NCBI GenBank assembly: GCA_963553325.1
Contig: CAUVOF010000076.1
Coordinates: forward strand, 1 to 11,443
Length of the DNA stretch: 11,443 nucleotides
Direction: 5' to 3'
Origin: Cardiobacterium sp963553325
Lineage (GTDB): Bacteria > Pseudomonadota > Gammaproteobacteria > Cardiobacteriales > Cardiobacteriaceae
Positions 1-6,515 of this stretch are shown piece by piece; position 1 is the first letter of the stretch; each line of letters starts with the position of its first letter. The notes beneath the pieces were generated by a model, which worked only from the letters and a program-made list of their open reading frames with translations, did no database searches and was not told the origin of the DNA. A program made the position numbers and the translations under genes.

Positions 1-894
1 CTTACCATCGCCGCCGCCGTACATTACGACAAACTCAACTTCGGCAACTTCTCTAACGTGCTGCTCAGCGTCGTCATCTGCGCCACCCTCGCCTATTTCA
101 CCCGCCTGCTGCTTGACCCGAAAGTGGACCGCGACCACCGCCACTACATCATCGCCTATATCCCGCTCTTTGCCGCCATCTGCATCTTTTGGGCAATCTG
201 GTTCCAGATTTACACCGTGGTAACGAGCTATTTTTCCAGCACGATGGATCGCAGCATCGGCCCGTACAGCTTCAGCATCTTCGGCATAAGTTTTACCTTC
301 AGCGAAATCCCCGTTTCCTGGAAAGACTCGCTGCAAAGTTTCTGGGTCATCCTCTTCTCCGGCGTGATGGCGACGCTGTGGACGAAAATGGGCGAGAACC
401 AGCCGAAAACCCCGTTCAAATTCGCCCTCTCGCTCTTTATCCTCGGCCTGGGTTACCTCTGCTTCGTGCCGTTTATCCGTAGCGGCGTAGTGATGGGGCT
501 GTTTGTCTTCGCCTTCGCCATCCTGCTCAACACCCTCGCCGAACTGCTGCTCTCGCCGATTTCGCTCTCATTCGTTACCAAAATCGCGCCGGAACACGTC
601 AAGACGCAGATGGTCGCCCTCAACTTCCTCGGCCTCTCGCTCGGCTTTACGCTTGGCGGTCAAATATTCGAGAAAAACTACGGCGTGCATCTCGCGGAAA
701 ACCCGCCGTTTGATTTCGCGGGACTCACCATCCAGGCAGCGCAACAGCCCTACTTCGACTACCTGCTGCCCATCCTGCAAAACGACAACACCGCCTGGTT
801 CTACGCGCTTATCGGCGGCATCAGCATCGCCACCGGCGTCGTTCTCGCTTTGAGCGTTCCCGCTTTGAACCGCCTGCTGAAAGGCATAGACTAA
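1..894 (+). CDS. POT/PTR-family proton-coupled peptide transporter, C-terminal part (5' end outside window)
   Basis: The frame is open from base 1 to the TAA at 892-894, so 297 residues of a longer protein are visible. The first possible start, a GTG at base 58, falls inside a membrane helix and is not a real start. The protein is very hydrophobic, with about seven membrane segments separated by short charged loops. An FWAIWFQ segment matches the conserved FW....Q motif of the mid-protein helix in the POT (DtpA/DtpT-like) family. Later helices carry LAELLLSPISLSFVTKIAP and a GLSLGFTLGG segment, both positioned as in POT transporters. Family members import di- and tripeptides across the inner membrane with protons. 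The exact substrate cannot be read here, because the N-terminal ExxER motif is outside the window. The stop codon lies in the first bases of a repeat element. Family assignment is fairly sure; the paralogue is not. Confidence 0.85.
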   Translation, partial: LTIAAAVHYDKLNFGNFSNVLLSVVICATLAYFTRLLLDPKVDRDHRHYIIAYIPLFAAICIFWAIWFQIYTVVTSYFSSTMDRSIGPYSFSIFGISFTFSEIPVSWKDSLQSFWVILFSGVMATLWTKMGENQPKTPFKFALSLFILGLGYLCFVPFIRSGVVMGLFVFAFAILLNTLAELLLSPISLSFVTKIAPEHVKTQMVALNFLGLSLGFTLGGQIFEKNYGVHLAENPPFDFAGLTIQAAQQPYFDYLLPILQNDNTAWFYALIGGISIATGVVLALSVPALNRLLKGID

Positions 895-967
895 AGCGCG
901 TTTGCCATTTGGAACTCCCTCCCCTGCGTAGTGGGGGAGGGATTGTTCGATGGAAAACAGCCCCTAG
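891..967 (+). repeat. CTAR-ended inverted-repeat element, degenerate copy at the transporter stop codon
   Basis: Bases 891-910 match the left end of the family (CTAGGGCGTGTTTACAATTT) at 15 of 20 positions by eye, and bases 955-967 (AAACAGCCCCTAG) match its right end. The interior is a G/C-rich hairpin with arms CCCTCCCC (917-924) and GGGGAGGG (934-941) and a 9-nt loop. The CTAA at 891-894 includes the transporter stop codon. The right CTAG (964-967) is shared with the next copy. The hairpin lacks a good T run, so terminator activity is only possible. Confidence 0.6.
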
Positions 968-1082
968 GGCGTGTTTACAATTTAGCCTAACACAATGATT
1001 TTAAATAAGAATTTTGTTTTAAAAGAGATCGGATATTCCTAATAAAATCAACTTATTACGACGAATTGTAAACAGCCCCTAG
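964..1082 (+). repeat. CTAG-ended inverted-repeat element (MITE-like), 119 bp, AT-rich core
   Basis: The left end CTAGGGCGTGTTTACAATT (964-982) and the reverse complement of the right end (1064-1082) agree at 17 of 19 positions, differing only as CG versus GC. The core is AT-rich and non-coding, unlike the G/C-rich hairpin core of sister copies. The terminal CTAG at both ends could be a target duplication or a shared target. There is no transposase inside, so if mobile it would be non-autonomous. Confidence 0.8.
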
Positions 1083-1156
1083 AGTGTGTTGATAATTGGA
1101 CAATCCCCCTCCCCTGCAGGGCGAAGCCCGCAGCGGGGGAGGGCAGGGGAGGGGGT
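1079..1156 (+). repeat. Degenerate element left end plus 13-bp C/G-rich inverted repeat
   Basis: It begins with CTAGAGTGTGTTGATAATT (1079-1097), a decayed form of the family left end that shares its CTAG with the preceding copy. An exact 13-bp inverted repeat follows: CCCCCTCCCCTGC (1105-1117) with GCAGGGGAGGGGG (1143-1155). A smaller GGGC-GAA-GCCC stem (1119-1129) is nested inside. No right end is clear nearby. Confidence 0.55.
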
Positions 1157-1347
1157 GAGCGGTATTGCTGATGAATCGAAATTCCGATTTTTCAGTTGGT
1201 TGCTGCCCTCACCCCAACACCTCTCTCGCTGCATTGTCAACCTACCCTAAACAGCAACCATCCCGCACTTTTACATACACGAATCCCGCTTTCGCGTATG
1301 TAAAAGTAAAGGATGCACACGCTTCCCCTTCCTACACGAGAACAACC
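1157..1347. other. Non-coding leader upstream of the small lipoprotein gene
   Basis: Together with the repeats at 891-1156 this makes about 450 bases without a gene. I see an 8-bp inverted pair (GGTTGCTG near 1198, CAGCAACC near 1252), a short AATCG/CGATT dyad near 1175-1190, a C-rich CCTCACCCCAACACC tract near 1208, and the TTTACATAC dyad repeat listed separately. No convincing promoter was recognised. Confidence 0.4.
1267..1307. repeat. Dyad repeat TTTACATAC-17 nt-GTATGTAAA, copy 1
   Basis: Exact 12-bp inverted arms ACTTTTACATAC (1267-1278) and GTATGTAAAAGT (1296-1307) enclose a 17-nt loop. The loop can extend the stem with CGAA/TTCG after one A-C mismatch. A second copy with the same loop length and largely the same loop bases lies at 8684-8720. 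The element sits 40 bp upstream of the lipoprotein start. It could be a dispersed palindromic repeat or a regulator site. Confidence 0.75.
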
Positions 1348-1569
1348 ATGACCAAACTGCTCGCATCACTCGCCGCCGTCCTGCTGCTTACCGCCTGCGC
1401 CAGGGGCGACACCACCGCCGCCGTCGGCAAACACAACCTTTCCAAAGGCACATGCAGCGGCATCCACGCCGACGGCCGCGAATACAGAGAAGAAATGACG
1501 CAAAGCAACTGCCAAATGGTCGGCGGCACCTTCACCCCGCGCAACCGCAAAAAAATCATCTGGTTCTGA
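1348..1569 (+). CDS. Small predicted outer-membrane or periplasmic lipoprotein, unknown function
   Basis: The protein has 73 residues. It starts with MTKLLASLAAVLLLTAC: a basic start, a hydrophobic stretch and a lipobox (LTAC) with the lipidated cysteine at residue 17, the pattern recognised by signal peptidase II. The mature part of about 57 residues is polar and basic, with two cysteines (C36, C55) that could form a disulfide. It ends in a CxxxGGTFTP segment of a kind seen in many small exported proteins. The ATG at 1348 was chosen because the lipoprotein signal begins exactly there; longer in-frame starts add a signal-destroying extension. Only a weak Shine-Dalgarno is visible. Repeats lie on both sides. 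I do not recognise the family. Confidence 0.75.
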   Translation: MTKLLASLAAVLLLTACARGDTTAAVGKHNLSKGTCSGIHADGREYREEMTQSNCQMVGGTFTPRNRKKIIWF

Positions 1570-1650
1570 GCGCCTGTTCCAAATCCCCCTTCCCTGCAAG
1601 GCGAAGTGCGCAGCGGGGCGGGGGATTTTTCATTGTAAACACGCCATAAG
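1566..1650 (+). repeat. Decayed inverted-repeat element at the lipoprotein stop codon
   Basis: The left end (from CTGA at 1566, which includes the stop codon) is weak: CTGAGCGCCTGTTCCAAAT. The right end CATTGTAAACACGCC (1631-1645) is a clear inverted copy of GGCGTGTTTACAAT. Between them is the C-rich/G-rich hairpin typical of sister copies at 891 and 11269. The hairpin also reads as a terminator. Confidence 0.5.
1581..1630 (+). terminator. Probable rho-independent terminator of the small lipoprotein gene
   Basis: AAATCCCCC (1581-1589) pairs with GGGGGATTT (1620-1628), with further G/C pairing inside, and a run of five T follows (1626-1630). It starts 12 bases after the lipoprotein stop codon. 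It forms the core of a repeat element. Confidence 0.6.
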
Positions 1651-1658
1651 CACACAAC

Positions 1659-2552
1659 ATGAATAAAACGGACACCCCATTCATTCCCGTCCTCACCGTC
1701 ATGGTCGATTACGGCGGCGCGCCGTTTCTCTGGCTTGCCGCTAACCCCGACGAAAGCGGCGTCGGCACGCTGGTCTGCGATGCGACGCACCGCAATGAGG
1801 CGCTGCCCATCAGCGAGGCACTGTGGCGCGATTTTGCCGCGTGGGCGCAGACCTTCGACCAAACACGTTTCTACGCCGAAGATTTTGACGACCGCCACTG
1901 GGACTGGCTCGCCTTTCACGCACGCGGTCTTGCACTCGCGCGCCAGTTGAAAAGCGCGGTGGGCGAGGCTTACCGCGTGGTTTACGCAAAACCCAAAGAA
2001 GACCCGAACCGTCGCCTGGACGATCGCCAGGAAATCTGCGCCGACAGCACGCTGCTGACCTCGCCACCGCAGCGCGAGCGGAAACAATTCTGCACACGCA
2101 TCATTTCCAGCGGCGAAAACGGCGCGGAGCGCGCCGCGCTGGATTTCGCCCTGCACTACCAATACCTGCACGGCGGCTGGACGCTGCTGGAACGAATCAG
2201 CACAAATGGCGGTGTGCCGCCGAAATACCAGCTAACGACGCTGGAAGGCGGCAGCGAACTCGCCTGCATTAGCCACAACATCGTCGCAAGCGATGGCACG
2301 CTGATTTTCAACGGACACGCGCCGAATACGCGCACACAGGCGGCGCAAAACTTTGCGGTCAGCAGGGGCAAACCGTGCATGGTCGTGGAATACAGCATCG
2401 ACAAAAGCATCAACATCCTTAGCTGGATACTCGAACACCGCATCCAAACGCTCTACATCACCGGCAAACACGCCAACGAAGCGCGCGGAATCTATAACTT
2501 CACCTACGATATCCTGCGCGGTTTAGCATTCGCTTATTCCCACCATTTCTAG
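1659..2552 (+). CDS. Two-domain protein: unknown N-terminal domain plus putative molybdenum carrier (circularly permuted YpsA-like) domain
   Basis: The protein has 297 residues. The C-terminal half (about 145-290) follows the putative molybdenum carrier family order: RIISSGENGAERAALDFAL at the GGQTGAD-type loop (150-162), HGGW (171-174), P.KYQL (188-192), a SDGTLIF segment (211-217), GKP (237-239), a LYITGK segment (265-270) and GIYNFTYDIL (277-286). This Rossmann-like fold belongs to the SLOG group of nucleotide-binding proteins. The usual SGGQTGAD motif reads SSGENGAE here, so ligand binding may be altered. The N-terminal ~120 residues are acidic and tryptophan-rich (WLAANPDE, WDWLAFHARG), and I do not recognise them. 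No signal peptide or membrane segment is seen. The ATG at 1659 has no clear Shine-Dalgarno. Molecular function is unproven even for the family. Confidence 0.7.
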   Translation: MNKTDTPFIPVLTVMVDYGGAPFLWLAANPDESGVGTLVCDATHRNEALPISEALWRDFAAWAQTFDQTRFYAEDFDDRHWDWLAFHARGLALARQLKSAVGEAYRVVYAKPKEDPNRRLDDRQEICADSTLLTSPPQRERKQFCTRIISSGENGAERAALDFALHYQYLHGGWTLLERISTNGGVPPKYQLTTLEGGSELACISHNIVASDGTLIFNGHAPNTRTQAAQNFAVSRGKPCMVVEYSIDKSINILSWILEHRIQTLYITGKHANEARGIYNFTYDILRGLAFAYSHHF

Positions 2553-2627
2553 GTACTGACGCCCGCAAAGAAAGCGCATGAAGCGCCACTTCTTCCCCAC
2601 GCTGGGCAAGTTTTTACCGTTCTGACA

Positions 2628-3341
2628 ATGCAAATTCTCGACATCGCCTATGCCGGCCAAACTTGGCGTATCCATTGCCGCCCGGCGCAGCGTCGCAACC
2701 GCTACCTGCGGCTCACCGTCGCCATTGACGGCAAAATCTACCTCTCGCAGCCGCTAAATTGTCGGCAAGCGGACATCCACACCTTCATCCACACCCACCT
2801 AGACTGGTTGGCGGCGCGCGCCCGCTCGCTGGAAACGCAGGCAACACAACCCTCGCCCTACGCGGCTGGCAGCAAACATTGGCTGCTGGGCGAAGCGCTA
2901 CGCCTCGTGCTGACAGACGGCGCGCCGCGCACCATCCGCCGCGACGGCGACTGCCTCATTACCGCGCCTGGCGACGAAAAAACCCTCGCCACCGCCTTTC
3001 GCCGCTTTCATCTGGCAGAGAGCGCCGCGCGCTTTCCCGCCCTGGTCGCGCAAGAAGCGGCGCGCTGCCCGTGGGTTAAGACGCTGCCGCCACTGCGTTA
3101 CCGCGCCATGCAACGCCGCTGGGGGTGCTGCCGCAGCGATGGCATGATTACCCTGAACACCCGCCTCATTCAGTATCCGCCGGCGCTAATCGCCTACGTT
3201 ATCGTGCATGAGCTGTGCCATTTGCAGGAACACAACCACAGCCCCGCTTTTTACGCACTAATGCAGACGGTACAGCCGGACTGGCAGGCGCGCGAAGCGG
3301 CACTACGCTGCTTTTTCCGGGAAAACGGTGCGTTGCTGTAA
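2628..3341 (+). CDS. YgjP-like metallopeptidase domain protein (DUF45, PF01863 type)
   Basis: The protein has 237 residues, the usual length for this family. The zinc site is HELCH (194-198), with H204 in the EHNHSPAFY segment as the likely third ligand. It is preceded by RYRAMQRRWGCCRSDGMITLN (157-177), which corresponds to the family's typical MKRRWGSC..G.I.LN stretch, and by LIQYPPALIAYVIVHE. This order is diagnostic for YgjP/DUF45 proteins, which are predicted cytoplasmic zinc peptidases related to the SprT/WLM group. The physiological substrate is not established. One difference from the usual motif is GCC in place of GSC at residues 166-168. No signal peptide is present. It starts 75 bases after the previous gene on the same strand, so co-transcription is possible, although no good Shine-Dalgarno precedes the ATG at 2628. 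A strong terminator follows. Confidence 0.85.
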   Translation: MQILDIAYAGQTWRIHCRPAQRRNRYLRLTVAIDGKIYLSQPLNCRQADIHTFIHTHLDWLAARARSLETQATQPSPYAAGSKHWLLGEALRLVLTDGAPRTIRRDGDCLITAPGDEKTLATAFRRFHLAESAARFPALVAQEAARCPWVKTLPPLRYRAMQRRWGCCRSDGMITLNTRLIQYPPALIAYVIVHELCHLQEHNHSPAFYALMQTVQPDWQAREAALRCFFRENGALL

Positions 3342-3354
3342 AACCTGCCGCACA

Positions 3355-3380
3355 AAAAAGCCGCCGAGAGGCGGCTTTTT
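3355..3380. terminator. Bidirectional rho-independent terminator between convergent genes
   Basis: This is a perfect 11-bp stem AAAAAGCCGCC (3355-3365) / GGCGGCTTTTT (3370-3380) with a GAGA loop. The T tract serves the plus-strand peptidase gene ending at 3341. The A tract on the other side serves the minus-strand leucine-rich-repeat gene ending at 3420. Confidence 0.9.
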
Positions 3381-3419
3381 GCGGGAATGCCCTGGCGCAG
3401 TGAGCAAGGACAAACGCGG

Positions 3420-3899
3420 TTAGCGTTTTACCTTTCCTACACTCTGCAAGAACTGCTCCTGCGCCGGGGTCAGGCGCAGCTTGGGATTGCGCCGAATATC
3501 GAGGCGTTCCAGCCGGCGCAGCTGGGCGATTTCCTCCGGCAGGCTGGTGAGCTGGTTGCCTATAAGCCTGAGTCCGTACAAATGCTGCAGCTGTCCGATT
3601 TCTGCTGGCAGGGCGGTCAGCTGGTTGCCGCGAAGGTTCAGCTCCCGCAACTGCTGCAGTTGCCAAATTTCTGCTGGCAGGCTGCTTAGTTGGTTAACGT
3701 GAAGATCGAGTTTCTGCAATTGCTGCAGCTGACCGATTTCAGATGGCAGCCAGGTGATATTCGGTCGCAAGCCGTCGTCGTGATATAAATTCAGTTCTTG
3801 CAGGGCAAGCAATGCCGCCTTATCGCGCGGCAAGACATCTGCCGGAATCTCGAATTCATCCGCCCAAGCGCCAAGGCGTGCGACCCAGGCATCTTCTTC
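3420..3899 (-). pseudogene. Leucine-rich-repeat protein, 5'-truncated
   Basis: About 159 residues are readable down to the TAA at 3420-3422. They contain four clear 23-residue repeats of the form LxxLxLxxNxLxxLPxEIxQLxx and a partial fifth (LERLDIRRNPKLRLTP). This is the bacterial LRR class that forms curved binding surfaces. Upstream of the repeats is WVARLGAWADEFEIPADVLP, a plausible natural cap that stays in frame as far as about 3899. There the reading frame enters IS30 transposase DNA in another frame, and no ATG or GTG is found before a stop at 4002-4004. The only start is a TTG at 3831-3833, inside the cap and without a good ribosome site. I infer that the original 5' end was lost to an IS-linked rearrangement. 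A short protein from the TTG cannot be excluded. Confidence 0.7.
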
Positions 3900-4072
3900 T
3901 GCGCCTTGTCGGCGTTGTAGCTTTCGCCATCGCGGTTGCGCTTGAGTTCGCGCAAGATGGTGCTTCTGTGGCGATTCAACTCGGCGGCAATAGCGGCGGG
4001 GCTATGGCCTTGCTCGAACAGTGTCATTATGCGACCTCGTTCAGTTGGCGTAATATGATGGTAGGCATCCAT
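3899..4072 (-). pseudogene. IS30-family transposase, N-terminal fragment
   Basis: The ATG at 4070-4072 opens MDAYHHITPTERGRIMTLFE, followed by QGHSPAAIAAELNRHRSTILRELKRN. This is the helix-turn-helix DNA-binding head of IS30-family transposases (start, ERxxI, AxxLxRxxSTIxRExxRN). Similarity ends near codon 58 (YNADKAQ). The remaining 35 codons of the open frame are an out-of-frame reading of the leucine-rich-repeat gene. The DDE catalytic domain, normally about 250 further residues, is absent, so this fragment cannot transpose. A GGAG sits just upstream of the start, so the fragment could still be translated. Confidence 0.85.
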
Positions 4073-4136
4073 ATTCGGTCTCCTGCAATGTTTTGATGTT
4101 TTTTGCAGTATCGCTTATGGGTGTCTTTTTTTGTAG

Positions 4137-4160
4137 CTGTTGCACTTGCATTGTAAATTC
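4137..4160 (-). repeat. Candidate terminal inverted repeat of the IS30-family remnant
   Basis: Read on the minus strand, AATTTACAATGCAAGTGCAACAG lies about 65 bases upstream of the transposase ATG, where the left end of an IS30-type element is expected. The GCAAGTGCAACA core resembles ends I recall for this family. The opposite end is missing, so the exact boundary and any target duplication cannot be set. Confidence 0.45.
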
Positions 4161-4253
4161 GCGGTACCCGACTGAGACTTTCGGTGTATCGCTATATATT
4201 CTATTTCACAGTGTTTACACGTGTTGTGTACCTATATATAAAATAACAATCTG

Positions 4254-5933
4254 CTATTTTTTTTGATCAGACAGAATTTTTAGTGCTTTTTTCGCTTCTG
4301 GGTTACCTTGCTTAGCAGATTTCTCAATCCATTGTCGCGCTTGTTTATAATTCTGAGCAACTCCTTGACCGTTATAATAAAAGACTCCCAGATTATATTG
4401 GGCATCCATAAACCCTTGCTCTGCTGCTTTTTTATACCATTCAAAGGCCTTACTATAATTTTGTTTCACCCCTAGTCCTTTATCATATAAAAATCCCAAA
4501 CCAAATTGACCAAAAGCATCATTTTGCAGCGCTGCTTTCTCATACCATTCAAATGCCTTTTTATAGTTTTTTGCTACACCTATACCATCACGATATATAT
4601 TTCCTAAAACTGCTTGAGATTCTGCTAGCCCTTGAGATGCCGCTTTTTCAAACCATTCGCGTGCTTTACTATTATTTTGCACCACACCTATACCGTCACG
4701 GTACATAATACCTAAATTATGCTGAGCAGAGGCATTTCCTTGTGTCGCTGCTTTTTCATACCATTCTCGCGCCTTGGCATAGTCTTGCACTACGCCTTCT
4801 CCTTGATCATAAAAATATCCTAACTTAAATTGAGCGAAAGCTTCTCCCTGTGCCGCTGCTTTTTCATACCATTCTCGTGCCTTAGCATAGTCTTGCGCTA
4901 AGCCTTCTCCTTTTTCGTAAAAGGATCCTAGCTTCAATTGAGCGAAACGCTCTCCCTTCTCTGCTGCCTGGATATACCAAGCAATCGCCTTATCCTGATT
5001 ACTATCTTCCTTTTCAGAGAGCAATCCGGCATTTGCCTGTGCTATTGCATTACCTTGCCGTGCAGATTTTTTGTACCAAAGATATGCTTGCTCAGCATCT
5101 TTTTCTACCCCCAAACCTCCTTTATACATATCTCCCAACATTCTTTGGGCATCAGCATATCCTTGCATTGCTGCCTTCTCAAACCATTCATATGCTTTGG
5201 TATAATCCTGCATAACACCTTTCCCCTCATAATATATGCTACCTAAATTATATTGAGCAATAGCATTATTCTGCTCCGCTGCTTTTTTATACCAAAAAAA
5301 TTCTTGCGTACTATCTTGTTCCACTCCTATACCTTTGCCATACATATTCCCTAAATTATTTTGTGCGCCTGTATCACCCTGTACGGCTGCTTTTTCATAC
5401 CACTGACGTGCTCGATTATAGTCTTGGGCGACTCCCCATCCTTCTGCATACAATAGCCCAAGTGAAAATTGGGCTTCCGCATTATTTTGTGCGGCACCTT
5501 TCTCAAACCATTCGCGAGCCTCATTATAATCTTGAGTGACTCCAAGACCTTTTCCATATATTTTACCCATACCGACTTGTGCTTTGGCATAATTCTGTTG
5601 GGCAGATTTCTCAATCCATTCTCGTGCTTTCTGATAATCCTGGGCAACGTATTCTCCTTTACCATACATCGCACCTAGCTTGTATTGTGCTTCAGCGTTA
5701 CCCTGTTGTGCCAGCTCTTGCAGTAGGTTATAGGATTTTTCAAAATCACCTGCATTGTAGGCAGCCAATGCTTCCTGATAATTCGCTTCATCATTGTTCA
5801 CTTGTGGGCTGACGCTTTTTTCTACCTGTTCGTGCTGTTCTTTTTGTTCCTTTTGTTCACTTTTTTTACTATCGCAGCCGAATAAAACTACTGACATCAT
5901 GACAATGGTTAAATAGATTTTTGTGTTTTTCAT
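4254..5933 (-). CDS. Sel1-repeat lipoprotein, 13 repeats
   Basis: The protein has 559 residues. The N-terminus is a lipoprotein signal with lipobox VLFGC (lipidated cysteine at residue 20), followed by a charged Lys/Glu/Gln-rich linker (about 22-45) and a TPR-like cap. Thirteen tandem Sel1-like repeats of about 36 residues follow, plus a final partial one. The consensus is A.AQ..LG..Y..G.GV.QDY.KAREW.EKAA.QG. The seventh repeat is shortened (GLLSEKEDSNQ). Sel1 proteins are alpha-solenoid scaffolds for protein interactions; this one should be membrane-anchored in the envelope. GGAG lies 6 bases upstream of the ATG. The gene is visibly AT-rich beside its GC-rich neighbours and adjoins an IS30 remnant, which suggests acquisition. 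The partner protein is unknown. Confidence 0.9.
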   Translation of the reverse strand: MKNTKIYLTIVMMSVVLFGCDSKKSEQKEQKEQHEQVEKSVSPQVNNDEANYQEALAAYNAGDFEKSYNLLQELAQQGNAEAQYKLGAMYGKGEYVAQDYQKAREWIEKSAQQNYAKAQVGMGKIYGKGLGVTQDYNEAREWFEKGAAQNNAEAQFSLGLLYAEGWGVAQDYNRARQWYEKAAVQGDTGAQNNLGNMYGKGIGVEQDSTQEFFWYKKAAEQNNAIAQYNLGSIYYEGKGVMQDYTKAYEWFEKAAMQGYADAQRMLGDMYKGGLGVEKDAEQAYLWYKKSARQGNAIAQANAGLLSEKEDSNQDKAIAWYIQAAEKGERFAQLKLGSFYEKGEGLAQDYAKAREWYEKAAAQGEAFAQFKLGYFYDQGEGVVQDYAKAREWYEKAATQGNASAQHNLGIMYRDGIGVVQNNSKAREWFEKAASQGLAESQAVLGNIYRDGIGVAKNYKKAFEWYEKAALQNDAFGQFGLGFLYDKGLGVKQNYSKAFEWYKKAAEQGFMDAQYNLGVFYYNGQGVAQNYKQARQWIEKSAKQGNPEAKKALKILSDQKK

Positions 5934-6068
5934 CGTTTACTCCAATTTAGATAAAAATTAAGAAAATTTGGCATTCGTGGCATGTGCAAGAAGCACGAGA
6001 TTGCCTAATTTTACTACGGGATAAAAACCTGACTATATAATCGATTTATTAAGAGATAACCCTCTTCC

Positions 6069-6515
6069 CTACCCTTTCGCCCTTAATTCGGCAATCGCCT
6101 CGTTGGCGAGGCGGTCGGCCATTTCGTTGCCGGGGTGGCCGCTGTGGCCTTTAATCCATTGCCACTGGATTTGGTGCTGCTGCACCAGCGCGTCCAGCGC
6201 CTGCCAGAGATCGACGTTTTTCACCGCCTTTTTGTCGGCGGTTTTCCAGCCGTTGCGCTTCCAGCCGGCAAGCCATTGGGTGATGCCGTTTTTGACGTAG
6301 TTGCTGTCTGTCGTCAGCACAATCGGGCAGGGGCGCTTCACCGCGCGCAGCGCTTCAATCGCCGCGGTCAGCTCCATGCGGTTGTTGGTAGTCAGCGCTT
6401 CCGCGCCGTTCAGCGTTTTGCGCTGGTCGCCGTAGCACATCAGCACGCCCCAGCCGCCAATGCCGGGGTTGCCCTTGCAGGCGCCGTCGGTATAGATAAG
6501 TAGCGGCGTGCTCAT
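6069..6515 (-). CDS. rnhA: Ribonuclease HI
   Basis: The protein has 148 residues, close to the 155 of the E. coli enzyme. All catalytic positions are present with the same numbering as E. coli: D10 (YTDGACKGNPG), E48 (NNRMEL), D70 (TTDSNYV), H124 (KGHSGHPGNE) and D134 (EMADRLA). The GWKTADKKAVKNVDLW segment is the basic handle region typical of the proteobacterial enzyme. It cuts the RNA strand of RNA-DNA hybrids in the cytoplasm, removing R-loops and replication primers. The start codon overlaps the stop codon of the upstream psd gene (ATGA at 6512-6515), so translational coupling is likely. No clear terminator follows before the Sel1 gene. Confidence 0.97.
   Translation of the reverse strand: MSTPLLIYTDGACKGNPGIGGWGVLMCYGDQRKTLNGAEALTTNNRMELTAAIEALRAVKRPCPIVLTTDSNYVKNGITQWLAGWKRNGWKTADKKAVKNVDLWQALDALVQQHQIQWQWIKGHSGHPGNEMADRLANEAIAELRAKG

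Noticed and set aside
1332..2171. 279-codon open frame on the minus strand
   Set aside because: It runs antisense through the lipoprotein gene, a terminator and the start of the Mo-carrier-like gene, and shows no recognisable domain.
2578..2625. 15-codon ORF (MKRHFFPTLGKFLPF) between two genes
   Set aside because: It is too short to judge, with no signal, family or attenuator structure around it.
3812..4096. 94-codon plus-strand frame over the IS30 remnant
   Set aside because: It is antisense to a recognisable transposase head and spans the IS/LRR joint, so it has no independent support.
4254..5830. Regular repeats at DNA level that might suggest a CRISPR or tandem array
   Set aside because: The period of about 108 bases is the coding reflection of 36-residue Sel1 repeats in an intact reading frame.
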